A stretch of 64,000 bases of DNA from Constantimarinum furrinae (GTDB lineage: Bacteria > Bacteroidota > Bacteroidia > Flavobacteriales > Flavobacteriaceae): the NCBI RefSeq assembly GCF_014295415.1, contig NZ_CP052909.1, forward strand, positions 310,001 to 374,000, in the 5' to 3' direction. A program made the position numbers and the translations under genes. Below the pieces are notes generated by a model. It did no database searches and was not told the origin of the DNA. It saw only the letters and a program-made list of their open reading frames with translations. Below, in pieces: positions 50,333 through 60,747 of the stretch (the first letter of the stretch is position 1; every line of letters begins with the position of its first letter).

Positions 50333-52351
50333 CTAGTCAACATTATCGTGCAAAAATGAATTATTTGAACGCAATTCAATATCATCGTCATCGGTATTTA
50401 CTGAAGTTCTCGAAATATTACTATCCCCATTCGATTTTTCATCCAGATCTATCCCCATACGCTTATAAGCCGGTTGCTTCTCTATATCCTCGATCTTTGA
50501 ATTATTATTTCTGAATTTATAATTAAATTCCTTCATGGTCTTTTTACGCTCTTCAGATCGATCCTTTAGAAGCTTCGAAATAGGAGTGTTAAGTGGGTCG
50601 GCCGGCTCATTACTTTCAGTTTCATGCTCAGGTTCTGCCAACGTTTTCTTTTCAAAAACGATCTCCTCATCCTCTTCTTCCTTTCGCTTTGCCTTGGCAT
50701 TGGTAAGCATTGTTTCGACTTCTTGGTAGTCGTCCAGACTATAGCGTTTTTCGCCCTCACCGGAGATCTCCGTTACCGGAATAACTTCAATATGATCTTT
50801 AACTTCTATCTCTTCAACTCCCGAAGTCATCACCTCAGCCTCTTCTTCTATTTCCTTTGGTTTGGACGAAGGTTCCTTGGCACTGTGAACAGGCAGGTCG
50901 AACATTAAAATCTGATCATCATCTTCAAGCTTCACTTCTTCATTTTTAGAAGTGATTTCTTCCTTTTCAGATTCCTTTTGCATTTTCTTGGGTTCCACGA
51001 TCACAAAATCATTGACATCGATCTCGTTGATCATGATCTGTTCAAATTCGGCCAGATGATGAATATTAATTTCTTCATAAGCCACATCTATATTCTTCAA
51101 TAAACTCGATGTTTCTATATATCCTTCAAACGGAATCTCCTTCTGAGGAGTTACTGTAGCTTTTGGCGCCTCACTTTCAGGCTCCTCTTCAGTAAACAAT
51201 GTGTGACGAATCACCGGACCTGTTTTTACTTCAGGTTGTGTTTTTTGCTGCGGAATTTCTACAGGAGAAGCAGTTGGCTCGGGCTTTAAAACCTGTTCTG
51301 CCCGCTGCTCTTCTTCCAGGGTATGAATGATCTTTTTAGATTCAGTATTTACAATTTCGTTCTGTTGCTCGGCATTAAATCCCGTGGCTATCACTGTGAT
51401 CGATATAGCGCCTTCCAATGATTCATCCTCTCCAACACCCATGATAATATTGGCACTGTGTCCGGCTTCATCCTGAATATGATCGCTAATCTCCCCTATT
51501 TCATCGATAGTGATCTCTTCTGCTCCCGAAACAATCAACAAGAGCACATTCTTCGCTCCAGAAATCTTGTTATCGTTCAATAGTGGCGAATCCAGGGCTT
51601 TAGTGATGGCTTCTTTGGCTCTGCTCGCACCAATCGCACTGGCACTTCCCATTATTGCCGTACCACTGTTAGAAAGTACGGTTTTGGCATCACGTAAGTC
51701 AATATTCTGAGTATAATGATGGGTAATTACTTCTGCAATTCCACGTGCCGCCGTAGCCAATACTTCATCGGCCTTCGAAAATCCGGCCTTAAACCCAAGG
51801 TTTCCATAGACTTCCCGAAGCTTATTATTGTTGATTACAACTAAAGAATCAACATTTTGACGCAAATTTTCTACACCTATCTGAGCCTGATCGTTTCTTA
51901 ATTTCCCTTCAAACTGAAATGGAATAGTAACGATTCCCACAGTTAAAATATCAAGCTCCTTTGCCATTTTAGCGATGATTGGGGCTGCACCGGTACCCGT
52001 TCCACCTCCCATTCCGGCAGTAATAAAGATCATTTTCGTATTGGTTGTGAGCATGTTCTTGATCTCCTCCATGCTTTCCACTGCCGATTGCTCTCCTACT
52101 TTTGGATTCGCCCCTGCACCCAATCCTTCAGTAAGCGATACGCCCAACTGGATCTTAATGGGAACAGGACTGTTTTCAAGGGCTTGGGCATCTGTATTAC
52201 AAATAACAAAGTCGACACCTTTAATCCCCTGACTAAACATGTGGTTTATTGCATTACTTCCACCGCCACCTACTCCAATCACCTTGATGACATTAGATTG
52301 ATTCTTAGGCAGGTCGAACGAAATATTGTCAAATTCTGTGTTACTGCTCAT
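50333..52351 (-). CDS. ftsZ: Cell division GTPase FtsZ (long-linker form)
   Basis: This 672-residue tubulin homologue builds the Z-ring. The GTPase core (about 15-330) has GGGGSNAINHM, the tubulin signature GGGTGTG (115-121), and the synergy-loop region. An unusually long acidic linker runs from about 335 to 620, against about 50 residues in E. coli. Near the end PAYKRMGI (627-634) resembles the conserved C-terminal peptide that binds FtsA. It is not terminal: an acidic 38-residue tail ending SFLHDNVD follows, which I recall from other flavobacteria. It is last in the dcw operon, 100 bp after ftsA. Confidence 0.97.
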   Translation of the reverse strand: MSSNTEFDNISFDLPKNQSNVIKVIGVGGGGSNAINHMFSQGIKGVDFVICNTDAQALENSPVPIKIQLGVSLTEGLGAGANPKVGEQSAVESMEEIKNMLTTNTKMIFITAGMGGGTGTGAAPIIAKMAKELDILTVGIVTIPFQFEGKLRNDQAQIGVENLRQNVDSLVVINNNKLREVYGNLGFKAGFSKADEVLATAARGIAEVITHHYTQNIDLRDAKTVLSNSGTAIMGSASAIGASRAKEAITKALDSPLLNDNKISGAKNVLLLIVSGAEEITIDEIGEISDHIQDEAGHSANIIMGVGEDESLEGAISITVIATGFNAEQQNEIVNTESKKIIHTLEEEQRAEQVLKPEPTASPVEIPQQKTQPEVKTGPVIRHTLFTEEEPESEAPKATVTPQKEIPFEGYIETSSLLKNIDVAYEEINIHHLAEFEQIMINEIDVNDFVIVEPKKMQKESEKEEITSKNEEVKLEDDDQILMFDLPVHSAKEPSSKPKEIEEEAEVMTSGVEEIEVKDHIEVIPVTEISGEGEKRYSLDDYQEVETMLTNAKAKRKEEEDEEIVFEKKTLAEPEHETESNEPADPLNTPISKLLKDRSEERKKTMKEFNYKFRNNNSKIEDIEKQPAYKRMGIDLDEKSNGDSNISRTSVNTDDDDIELRSNNSFLHDNVD

Positions 52352-52374
52352 ATACTTTTTTTTGTGAGATTATT

Positions 52375-52388
52375 CCCGGTTGCCCGGG
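52375..52388. other. Small GC hairpin in the ftsA-ftsZ gap
   Basis: CCCGG and CCGGG pair across TTGC, 24 bp upstream of the ftsZ start on the minus strand. This 100-bp gap is the only sizeable one inside the cluster and could hold a promoter or an attenuator. Confidence 0.35.
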
Positions 52389-52451
52389 GTCATTATTTTT
52401 ACTATCCTAGTTCGATGGTACTCTTCCGAATTACTATCGATACTTAATTTT

Positions 52452-53789
52452 CTATTCTGCGTTGTCTAAAAATTCCTTGAACTTTTCAGCCCATTTGTCA
52501 AAGAAGCGTCTGCGCTCCTTTGAGGTTTCATCCTGTACTTCTTCTGAATCTTCTTCGGCAGTACTGGTAACATTTGCCTCATGTCCTTCAGGATCTACAA
52601 AAGACTTTACCTGGGAAGCCTTTTCCCTGCTCTGAAGTCTGTTCATTACCAATCCCACGGCCGTAGCAAACATTGGGCTAGTGGTTTCCGAATCACTATC
52701 CCCAGCCAAATGCTCGTTAGGATACCCAATTCGAGTGTCCATACCTGAGATATATTCAACCAATTGCTTTAAATGCTGCAATTGTGCTCCTCCACCGGTT
52801 AATACAATTCCTGCGATCAATTTCTTTTTCTGATCCTCATGCCCGTAATTCTTGATCTCGAGATACACCTGTTCAATGATCTCCACCACTCTTGCGTGAA
52901 TGATCTTAGACAAATTTTTAAGTGTGATCTCCTTAGGCTCTCGTCCGCGCAAACCGGGAATAGAAACGATCTCATTATCCTTATTCTCACCGGGCCAGGC
53001 CGAACCAAATTTGATCTTCAGCAACTCGGCTTGTTTTTCTATGATAGAACATCCTTCCTTGATATCTTCCGTGATCACATTACCTCCAAAGGGAATTACA
53101 GCCGTATGTCTAATAATACCATCTTTAAAAATAGCCAGATCGGTAGTGCCTCCTCCAATATCAATTAGGGCAACACCGGCTTCCTTTTCTTCCTGACTTA
53201 AAACCGCATTGGCAGATGCCAGCGGTTCCAGGGTAATTCCCGAAAGCTCCAGACCTGCGCTTTTAACACAACGCCCAATATTTCTAATGGATGAAACCTG
53301 TCCTACTACCACGTGAAAGTTAGCTTCCAGTCGTCCGCCGTACATGCCAATAGGTTCCTTGATCTCCGCCTGTCCGTCAACTTTAAAATCCTGTGGCAAT
53401 ACATGAATGATCTCTTCCCCGGGAAGCATGACCAATTTGTGCACCTGATTGCACAATCTGTCAATATCATCCTCGTCGATCACTTCATCACTGTTATTTC
53501 GTGTAATGTAATCGCTGTGCTGTAGGCTTCTAATGTGCTGTCCCGCAATACCAACAATAACATCCTTAATTTTCATCCCCGACGAAGTTTCGGCATCCTG
53601 TACCGCCTGCTGAATAGATTGAATGGTTTGTGTAATATTGTTCACCACTCCACGATGTACACCAAGACTTTTGGATTTTCCGATTCCGAGGATCTCCACC
53701 TTTCCGTAGTCATTCTTCTTACCAATCATGGCAACGATCTTCGTTGTCCCAATGTCTAAACCAACAGCTATGTTTTCGTTTTCCATCAC
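52452..53789 (-). CDS. ftsA: Cell division protein FtsA
   Basis: The 445-residue actin-like ATPase tethers FtsZ to the membrane. Motifs are the phosphate-1 loop VGLDIGTTKIVAMIG, the SHS2 1C domain (about 85-165), phosphate-2 ALIDIGGGTTDLAIF and the adenosine motif IVLTGGGAQLQHL. The C-terminal stretch RRRFFDKWAEKFKEFLDNAE is the amphipathic membrane-targeting helix. The linker before it is acidic. One base separates it from ftsQ. Confidence 0.96.
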   Translation of the reverse strand: MMENENIAVGLDIGTTKIVAMIGKKNDYGKVEILGIGKSKSLGVHRGVVNNITQTIQSIQQAVQDAETSSGMKIKDVIVGIAGQHIRSLQHSDYITRNNSDEVIDEDDIDRLCNQVHKLVMLPGEEIIHVLPQDFKVDGQAEIKEPIGMYGGRLEANFHVVVGQVSSIRNIGRCVKSAGLELSGITLEPLASANAVLSQEEKEAGVALIDIGGGTTDLAIFKDGIIRHTAVIPFGGNVITEDIKEGCSIIEKQAELLKIKFGSAWPGENKDNEIVSIPGLRGREPKEITLKNLSKIIHARVVEIIEQVYLEIKNYGHEDQKKKLIAGIVLTGGGAQLQHLKQLVEYISGMDTRIGYPNEHLAGDSDSETTSPMFATAVGLVMNRLQSREKASQVKSFVDPEGHEANVTSTAEEDSEEVQDETSKERRRFFDKWAEKFKEFLDNAE

Positions 53790-53790
53790 C

Positions 53791-54507
53791 TTATTTTTTT
53801 GTTGCTACCACCTGATCACCGAATTCCAGATTTACTACACCGTATTCGGCAAGGATCTTGTCGCTTTTGGCTTTTTTATAAAAAGCTTTAAAATTCTGAA
53901 ACTTCTTTTCTATCGCTTCAGCGGTTCCCAATATCACTTTAAAATCGTGCTTTCGTATTCGTAACTCGACTTTACCGTTATTCCCAAGGTGCAATCCCAC
54001 TACACTCTTTTTCATAAAATCATCCTCATTTATTTTTAAAAGTATGGGCGTAACTTCTGTAAAATTTGTATCTGACTTTCCTGTGATCAGCGGAACTCTT
54101 GCCGTGTAAACTGTAGACAAAGGCATCTTCTTCCCCTCGTCATCCAAATAATAATCCGGACTGGCACTTACTCTTGCAATGGGCTTGCGTTGCTCGATCT
54201 TTGCTCCTAAAACACCATCAACCGTCACAAAAACCTCAGCATCACGGATCATAGGGTTTTTCAACAGTCTATGCTCCATCTCATTCAAAACTAAAGTTTC
54301 TTTGCCTATGCTCGTAACGCTGTCATTATTTTGTATTAACAATTTATTAACCGCATCCAGCGTGATAAATGGATCATTATCATCAAGAAATTCAATACTT
54401 ATCTTCTTCAGATTTCGGTTATTATTTCGTTGCTTACTAAAGCTGAATAAAAAACCTATCAGTCCTATTAAAATCACAAATTTTATAAGTCGCCAGTTAA
54501 TTTTCAT
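53791..54507 (-). CDS. ftsQ: Cell division protein FtsQ/DivIB
   Basis: The 238-residue bitopic protein has a basic N-terminus, one membrane helix (about 8-26: FVILIGLIGFLFSFS), a POTRA-like segment (KISIEFLDDNDPFITLDAVNKLLIQNN, in parts) and the FtsQ domain (RDAEVFVTVDGVLGAKIEQRKPIARV, PLITG). It recruits FtsL/FtsB and FtsW/I to the septum. Assignment relies on the fold and on its place between murC and ftsA. It overlaps murC by 11 bp. Confidence 0.9.
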   Translation of the reverse strand: MKINWRLIKFVILIGLIGFLFSFSKQRNNNRNLKKISIEFLDDNDPFITLDAVNKLLIQNNDSVTSIGKETLVLNEMEHRLLKNPMIRDAEVFVTVDGVLGAKIEQRKPIARVSASPDYYLDDEGKKMPLSTVYTARVPLITGKSDTNFTEVTPILLKINEDDFMKKSVVGLHLGNNGKVELRIRKHDFKVILGTAEAIEKKFQNFKAFYKKAKSDKILAEYGVVNLEFGDQVVATKK

Positions 54508-55852
54508 CCTTCAGATATTTAGTTATTCCAGCTACTTCTGCACCTATATCGCCCGCACCCACCAACAGTTTTATTTTACATGTCGAATTTTTCAGAATTT
54601 CCGCTATTTCGTGTTTTTGAACAAGTCTTTTGTTATTTCTGTCTATCTTATTCAGTAACCATTTTGAAGTGATTCCGGAGATAGGCTCTTCCCGCGCCGG
54701 ATAAATATCCAACAAAAGCACTTCATCAAATTTTGACAAACTTTCGGCAAATCCATCCGCAAAATCCCGAGTACGGCTAAACAGATGTGGCTGAAATACG
54801 ATCACCCGATCTTCGTCCGGATACATTTCATTGACCGCCTGAAACAAAGCATTTATTTCGGTGGGATGATGCGCATAGTCGTCGATCAATACCAGATCCT
54901 CAGTTTTAATCTTATACGAAAATCGGCGTTTAACACCACTAAAACTTTGTAAAGCTTTGGACAGGCCGGGGGTTGGGGTACCGGAAAGTATGGCCATGCC
55001 CAAAGCGGTTACAGCATTATGTAGGTTATGATGGCCCGGTAAATGAAATACCAGATTTTTTAGTAATTCGTGTGGCGTTTTAAGGTCGAAAACATAACTG
55101 CCGTTTTCAATGCGAACATTCTGTGCTTCGTAATCGGCTGTCTCTTCTACAGCAACAGTCTGCCCATCCAGCGGCAAGCCTTTTTGAATAAGCAAATGTT
55201 CTTTCTTCGGAAGTAACTTCGAAAAGGAAACAAAAGCATCCCGAATGGTATTGGCATCGCCATAGATGTCCAAATGGTCTGCATCCATAGAGGTGATACA
55301 GGCAATATCGGGCTGAAGCTGAAGGAACGAACGGTCGAATTCATCGGCCTCTACCACCGTGATCTCGGTTCCTGTGCTAATAAAATTCGAATTATAATTT
55401 TCCGCGATTCCGCCTAGGAAAGCGGTTACAGGCATGTTGGAAGCTGCCAGTAAATGGCCGAGTATTGCCGATGTAGTGGTTTTTCCATGAGTACCGGCCA
55501 CAGCAAGGCATTTTGAATTCTTTGTGACTTCCCCCAATAATGCTGCCCGTTTAACCACAGTAAATCCTTCATTTTGGAACTGTGCCAGAATTTTATTGTA
55601 TTTAGGGATCGCCGGAGTATAGACTACCAGTGCTGTTTCCTTATCGAGCTTTGTAAACGGAATTTCAGAGATCTCATCGATAAAAGTAATGGGAATTCCT
55701 TCGTTTTTGAGTTCATCTGTAAGTTCGGAAGGTGTTTTATCGTAGCCGAAAACCCGCTTGCCCAATAGCCGGCAATATCTGGCCAGAGCGCTCATTCCTA
55801 TTCCGCCAATTCCGACGAAATAAAAAGATTGTATGTGCTCCAGTTTTCTCAT
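54497..55852 (-). CDS. murC: UDP-N-acetylmuramate-L-alanine ligase MurC
   Basis: The 451-residue ligase adds L-Ala to UDP-MurNAc. Motifs are the N-terminal FVGIGGIGMSALARY, the ATP loop AVAGTHGKTTTSAILGHLL, EADEFDRSFLQLQPDIACITSMDADHLD, and the C-terminal IDDYAHHPTEI with VFQPHLFSRT. Complete, with normal length. Seven bases separate it from murG. Confidence 0.97.
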   Translation of the reverse strand: MRKLEHIQSFYFVGIGGIGMSALARYCRLLGKRVFGYDKTPSELTDELKNEGIPITFIDEISEIPFTKLDKETALVVYTPAIPKYNKILAQFQNEGFTVVKRAALLGEVTKNSKCLAVAGTHGKTTTSAILGHLLAASNMPVTAFLGGIAENYNSNFISTGTEITVVEADEFDRSFLQLQPDIACITSMDADHLDIYGDANTIRDAFVSFSKLLPKKEHLLIQKGLPLDGQTVAVEETADYEAQNVRIENGSYVFDLKTPHELLKNLVFHLPGHHNLHNAVTALGMAILSGTPTPGLSKALQSFSGVKRRFSYKIKTEDLVLIDDYAHHPTEINALFQAVNEMYPDEDRVIVFQPHLFSRTRDFADGFAESLSKFDEVLLLDIYPAREEPISGITSKWLLNKIDRNNKRLVQKHEIAEILKNSTCKIKLLVGAGDIGAEVAGITKYLKDEN

Positions 55853-55859
55853 ATATGTT

Positions 55860-56954
55860 TTAAACAGCCTTCAGTAATTTTTCAATTTCTTCTACAATAG
55901 CCTTAGTCGCATCCGGTTTCGCCAGTCTTTTTATATTTTCTGACAGGATTTCCTGTTGTTTTTCAGAATATATCAGTTCCAAAAATTCTTCCTGAAACCT
56001 ATCCTCCAACTCACTTTCTTTTAGTAATAACGCAGCATTCTTACGCACAATTGCCATGGCGTTCTTGGTTTGATGATCTTCAGAAACATTAGGCGACGGA
56101 ATAAAGAGTACCGGCTTACCCACCAAACACAATTCCGAAACAGACAAGGCTCCCGCTCTCGAGATAATAAAATCTGAAGCTGCGTAAGCCAGATCCATAC
56201 GGTTCAAAAAAGCATGAACCTGAACTCCGCCTCCGGTCTGGTCTTTGTATTGCTCGTAATAATATTTGCCACATTGCCAGATCACCTGGAGCCCGTTTTC
56301 AGCAAAAAATTCGAGATTATTGTGAACCAGTTGGTTGATCCGACGAGCCCCCAGACTTCCGCCAAGAATCAAAACCGTTTTTTGGGTAGGCTTCAGTTTA
56401 AAAAAAGACAGCCCTTTTTCTCTTTTGAACGCTATATCCAGCAAATCTTGTCTAACCGGATTACCTGTTAAGACTATCTTTTCCGAAGGAAAAAATCGCT
56501 CCATATTCTCATAGGCCACACATATTTTGTCTACGCTACCCGACAACCATTTATTGGTGATCCCGGCATGACTGTTCTGCTCCTGTATTACACATGGGAT
56601 CTTTTTACCACTTGCAACCCGCAACAACGGTGCGCTTGCGTATCCTCCTGTGCCAATGGCAGCATCGGGTTTAAATTGTTTCAGAATGCGTTTCGATCTC
56701 ATCAGGCTAGAGATCAACTTAAACGGGAACAGTAAATTTTTTGCACTCAGACTTCGCTGTATTCCCGATATCCATAAACCTTTGATTTCATATCCTGCCT
56801 GCGGAACCTTTTCCATTTCCATTCGGTCACTGGCGCCTACAAACAAAATACTGCAATCTGGGTAGCGCAATTTCAGTTCATTGGCTATCGCTACCGCCGG
56901 ATAAATATGACCTCCAGTCCCTCCTCCTGATATGATAAATCTATAAGGCTTCAC
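55860..56954 (-). CDS. murG: Lipid II synthase MurG (GlcNAc transferase)
   Basis: The 364-residue GT28 enzyme transfers GlcNAc from UDP-GlcNAc to lipid I on the inner face of the membrane. Motifs are [31 protein letters not shown], the C-lobe [13 protein letters not shown] and [35 protein letters not shown]. The start overlaps the ftsW end by 14 bp. Confidence 0.97.
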   Translation of the reverse strand: MKPYRFIISGGGTGGHIYPAVAIANELKLRYPDCSILFVGASDRMEMEKVPQAGYEIKGLWISGIQRSLSAKNLLFPFKLISSLMRSKRILKQFKPDAAIGTGGYASAPLLRVASGKKIPCVIQEQNSHAGITNKWLSGSVDKICVAYENMERFFPSEKIVLTGNPVRQDLLDIAFKREKGLSFFKLKPTQKTVLILGGSLGARRINQLVHNNLEFFAENGLQVIWQCGKYYYEQYKDQTGGGVQVHAFLNRMDLAYAASDFIISRAGALSVSELCLVGKPVLFIPSPNVSEDHQTKNAMAIVRKNAALLLKESELEDRFQEEFLELIYSEKQQEILSENIKRLAKPDATKAIVEEIEKLLKAV

Positions 56955-58131
56955 TTAATACATCTAATGGGTTTTCTTCTTCTTTCTCTTTTATTTTTGC
57001 TTCCCGTTTCGCACTAACACTTAATACCATACCCAATGCGAGACAGGTCATCCAGATAGACGTTCCTCCACTACTAATTAGGGGAAGTGTTTGTCCGGTA
57101 ACTGGAAACAATTCCACTGCAACCGCCATATTGATCAATGCCTGAAACACAATGGGGAGTCCAACACCCACAACGAGTAGTTTCCCGAAAAAGGAACTCG
57201 TTTTGTGTGCCACGATCACCAACCGGAATAATAGCAGTAAATAAAGAAACATAAGGATCAAGGCTCCAAGTATGCCGAATTCCTCAACAATTATGGCATA
57301 AATAAAATCTGAAGAGGATTGAGGTAAAAAGTTCTTCTGAACACTTTTACCGGGGCCAACGCCTGTAATTCCTCCCGACGCGATTGCGATCTTGGCCTTT
57401 TCTATCTGGTAATCGGCTTCGGTATCTTCATCATCGGTAAAACTATCGATCCTGCTCATCCAGGTATCCACTCTGTTGGGAAAAACATCGGGAAATGCCT
57501 TAGCCGTTAGTACAAATAAGGTGAGTGCCAGAAGTCCGATTCCCAGGACAATTCCGAGGTATTTTAACGGATACCCCCCTACAAATACCAATAGCACCAC
57601 CATTGCAAAAATGATAGCCGTTGTTGAGAAGTTTGCCGGCAGGATTAATGCCAGCACCAAGAACACCGGAAACCATAACGGCAACAGGGTTTCTTTAAAG
57701 GTGACGGTTTTATCTTTTATTCGAGACAAGTAGCGGGCCACATAGGTTAACAATACCACTCCCGCCAGCGTAGAAGTTTGAAAAGTAACCCCTACAAATG
57801 GGACACGGATCCACCTACTGGCATTCGCGCCTTCAATGGTCGTCCCTTCCGCTATAGTAACAAGCAATAATATAACAATGATAGGTAAGGCTATGATCGA
57901 TAGCCCCCTGAAATAATGATATGGAATTTTATGAACACCATATAAAATGGCAAATCCGAGTAATAGGTGAGCAAGGTGTTTCAACAAAAATGGCAGTGTA
58001 CTCCCGTCCCCGTAAAGGTAGGCGAGATTACTGCTCGCACTGTAAACGGGAAGGAAAGAGAAGAGGGCGAGTAAGGCTGCCACCGCCCAGATCGCTCTAT
58101 CTCCCTGTATATGTTGAAAAATATTCTTCAT
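56941..58131 (-). CDS. ftsW: Septal peptidoglycan polymerase FtsW
   Basis: This 396-residue SEDS-family membrane protein has about ten helices. SEDS features visible are [13 protein letters not shown], the loop [22 protein letters not shown] (in parts: NASRWIRV), [35 protein letters not shown] with the catalytic-region Asp, and the end [22 protein letters not shown]. It polymerises lipid II with the cognate PBP (FtsI). It lies between murD and murG. Confidence 0.95.
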   Translation of the reverse strand: MKNIFQHIQGDRAIWAVAALLALFSFLPVYSASSNLAYLYGDGSTLPFLLKHLAHLLLGFAILYGVHKIPYHYFRGLSIIALPIIVILLLVTIAEGTTIEGANASRWIRVPFVGVTFQTSTLAGVVLLTYVARYLSRIKDKTVTFKETLLPLWFPVFLVLALILPANFSTTAIIFAMVVLLVFVGGYPLKYLGIVLGIGLLALTLFVLTAKAFPDVFPNRVDTWMSRIDSFTDDEDTEADYQIEKAKIAIASGGITGVGPGKSVQKNFLPQSSSDFIYAIIVEEFGILGALILMFLYLLLLFRLVIVAHKTSSFFGKLLVVGVGLPIVFQALINMAVAVELFPVTGQTLPLISSGGTSIWMTCLALGMVLSVSAKREAKIKEKEEENPLDVLSEAL

Positions 58132-58157
58132 TGATGCTACCTTCTACCTTTTAGATC

Positions 58158-59495
58158 CTATAAATTTCGTACGGCTTCTTTGAATTGTCGCCCCCGGTCT
58201 TCGTAGTTCTTAAACAGATCGAAACTTGCACAGGCCGGGGAGAGCAACACACTGTCGCCACGTTGTGAAAGTTTATACGCTACATTTACGGCATCCTGCA
58301 TAGACTGTGTTTCTACCATGATATCCACTACATTTCCGAAGGCTTTAATGATCTTTTCGGAATGTACCCCTAAGCACACGATCGCTTTTACCTTCTCATT
58401 TACCAATGGAAGCAAGTCGCCGTAATCATTCCCTTTGTCAACCCCGCCAACGATCCACACTGTTGGAGTCTCCATACTATCCAAAGCATAAAATGTGGCA
58501 TTTACATTGGTTGCTTTCGAATCGTTGATATACATGACATTATTGATCTTGAGCACCTTTTCGAGTCGGTGTTCAACCCCCTGAAAACTTTCAAGGCATT
58601 CACGAATGGTCGCTTTTCTTATCTTCAATAAGGTCGCAACTGTTGTGGCAGCCATGGCGTTCTTCTGATTGTGTTTTCCTTGTAATCCTAAACTTGCAAT
58701 TGGCATAGTGAGATTTTTATTATTGATTGTTAGTATTATTTCTTCGTTATTGATATATGCGCCTTTTTCTAACTTTTTTGTATTAGAAAAAGGCAATAAT
58801 TGAGATCTAATTGGATGTTTTTCAAGCCATTCTACCAGTACTTCATCGTCGGCATCGTATATGAAATAATCATCTTCTTTCTGGTTCATTGCTATCCGGA
58901 ATTTAGAAGCGATATACTTCTGAAAATCATTGTCATACCTGTCCAAATGATCCGGTGAAAGGTTTGTAAGAACTGCGATATGTGGTGCAAATGATTTTAT
59001 TCCGTCCAGCTGAAAACTGCTTAGCTCAAGAACAAATTGATCAAAATCATCTTCGGCTACCTGTTTTGCAAAGCTCTTCCCAATATTACCTGCAAGACCC
59101 ACGTTTAATCCGCCTCGTTCCAACAATGCATAGGTTAAGGTGGCTGTAGTGGTCTTTCCGTTACTCCCGGTAATACCTACGATCATAGCTTCGGTAAATT
59201 GCGAAGCGAATTCGATCTCAGAAACCACGTTTATTCCTGCTTTTTCCAGCTTGACAACAATTGGAGCGGTATCGGGAATCCCGGGACTCTTCATCACAGT
59301 ATCTGCCGATAATATTTTTTTTTCCGAATGACCGTCTTCTTCCCATTCGATCTCATGATGTAAAAGAACTTGTTTGTATGTTTCCTTAATCTTTCCGAAG
59401 TCCGATACAAACACTTCGAACCCCTTTTTTACGCCCAAAATAGCCGTTCCCACACCACTTTCTCCTGCACCTAAAATGACCAATCGTTTACCCAT
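58158..59495 (-). CDS. murD: UDP-MurNAc-L-alanine-D-glutamate ligase MurD
   Basis: The 445-residue ligase adds D-Glu to UDP-MurNAc-L-Ala. It starts MGKRLVILGAGESGVGTAIL, then SPGIPDTAP, the ATP loop VGITGSNGKTTTATLTYALL, LELSSFQLDGI, NLSPDHLDRY and the C-terminal NDSKATNVNATFYALDSM with LLSPACASFDLFKNYEDRGRQF. All core motifs are present. Confidence 0.97.
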   Translation of the reverse strand: MGKRLVILGAGESGVGTAILGVKKGFEVFVSDFGKIKETYKQVLLHHEIEWEEDGHSEKKILSADTVMKSPGIPDTAPIVVKLEKAGINVVSEIEFASQFTEAMIVGITGSNGKTTTATLTYALLERGGLNVGLAGNIGKSFAKQVAEDDFDQFVLELSSFQLDGIKSFAPHIAVLTNLSPDHLDRYDNDFQKYIASKFRIAMNQKEDDYFIYDADDEVLVEWLEKHPIRSQLLPFSNTKKLEKGAYINNEEIILTINNKNLTMPIASLGLQGKHNQKNAMAATTVATLLKIRKATIRECLESFQGVEHRLEKVLKINNVMYINDSKATNVNATFYALDSMETPTVWIVGGVDKGNDYGDLLPLVNEKVKAIVCLGVHSEKIIKAFGNVVDIMVETQSMQDAVNVAYKLSQRGDSVLLSPACASFDLFKNYEDRGRQFKEAVRNL

Positions 59496-59511
59496 CTTAT
59501 CCGTTTCTCAT

Positions 59512-60744
59512 CTATCGTATTTTGAGTGTTACTATCGTTAAAATGGCTAGAAAAATTCCGACGATCCAAAATCGTGTAACGATCTTACTTTCGTGAAATC
59601 CTTTCACCTGATAGTGATGATGAAGGGGTGACATTCTGAAAATGCGTCGTCCTTCACCAAATTTCTTTTTGGTGTATTTAAACCAACTTACCTGCATGAC
59701 TACCGAGAGGTTTTCCATTAAGAAAATTCCACAGAGAATTGGGATCAACCATTCTTTCCTGATGGCAATAGCGATCACCGCAATGATCCCGCCTATGGTT
59801 AAACTTCCGGTATCTCCCATAAAAACTTGTGCCGGAAAGGCATTGTACCAAAGGAATCCGATGAGCGCTCCAACAAAAGCCGTAATAAAAATTGTGAGTT
59901 CCCCCGTATTAGGGATATACATGATGTTGAGATAATCGGAAAAAACCACATTCCCCGATACCCAGGCAAAAATGGCGAGCGTTATAGCGACTATGGCCGA
60001 ACTTCCGGCTGCCAGACCATCAATTCCATCGGTGAGATTCGCTCCATTGGATACTGCGGTGATTATAAATATTACAATAGGAATAAAAATGATCCAGGCA
60101 TATTTGTTATAACCTTCTCCGGCCCAGCTTATCAGATTTTCATAATTGAACTCATTCTTTTTAACAAAGGGTATGGTGGTAAGTAATGTTTTTTCTTCAG
60201 GATAAAATTCCTTGGGGGAGTGTTGAGTGATCTGTTCAGTACTGTTCACCGGATTTATCTTTTCTCTTTTCACTGTAATATCGGGATGAAAAAACATGGT
60301 TACTCCAACGATGATCCCTAGTCCAACCTGCCCAACCACCTTATATCGTCCTGCCAATCCTTCCTTGTCATTTTTGAATTTCTTAATGTAATCGTCTATA
60401 AACCCTATGGCTCCCATCCAGACGGTGGTGACCAATAACAGTATGACATATATATTCTCCAGTTTAGCGAATAACAGCACCGGAATTACAGTCGCCAGTA
60501 TGATAATGATTCCCCCCATAGTAGGTGTTCCCGCCTTTTCGTTCTGACCGTCCAACCCGAGATCTCTTACCGTTTCACCAACCTGTTTTTTCTGAAGATA
60601 ACGGATGATCTTTTTTCCATAGACTGTGGCAATAAAAAGGGACAATATAACCGCCATTGCCGCCCTGAAGGTTATAAACTGAAAAAGACCTGCCCCGGGC
60701 ATCTGATATGTATTCTCTAAATATTCGAATAAATAATAAAGCAT
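59512..60744 (-). CDS. mraY: Phospho-MurNAc-pentapeptide transferase MraY
   Basis: The 410-residue membrane enzyme transfers phospho-MurNAc-pentapeptide to undecaprenyl phosphate, making lipid I. About ten helices are seen. Catalytic motifs are [11 protein letters not shown], the Asp pair in [33 protein letters not shown] and the [20 protein letters not shown] loop. An insertion of about 60 residues after [10 protein letters not shown] ([20 protein letters not shown] and following) is longer than in E. coli MraY (360 aa). I believe this is usual in flavobacteria. Confidence 0.97.
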   Translation of the reverse strand: MLYYLFEYLENTYQMPGAGLFQFITFRAAMAVILSLFIATVYGKKIIRYLQKKQVGETVRDLGLDGQNEKAGTPTMGGIIIILATVIPVLLFAKLENIYVILLLVTTVWMGAIGFIDDYIKKFKNDKEGLAGRYKVVGQVGLGIIVGVTMFFHPDITVKREKINPVNSTEQITQHSPKEFYPEEKTLLTTIPFVKKNEFNYENLISWAGEGYNKYAWIIFIPIVIFIITAVSNGANLTDGIDGLAAGSSAIVAITLAIFAWVSGNVVFSDYLNIMYIPNTGELTIFITAFVGALIGFLWYNAFPAQVFMGDTGSLTIGGIIAVIAIAIRKEWLIPILCGIFLMENLSVVMQVSWFKYTKKKFGEGRRIFRMSPLHHHYQVKGFHESKIVTRFWIVGIFLAILTIVTLKIR

Positions 60745-60747
60745 AGT

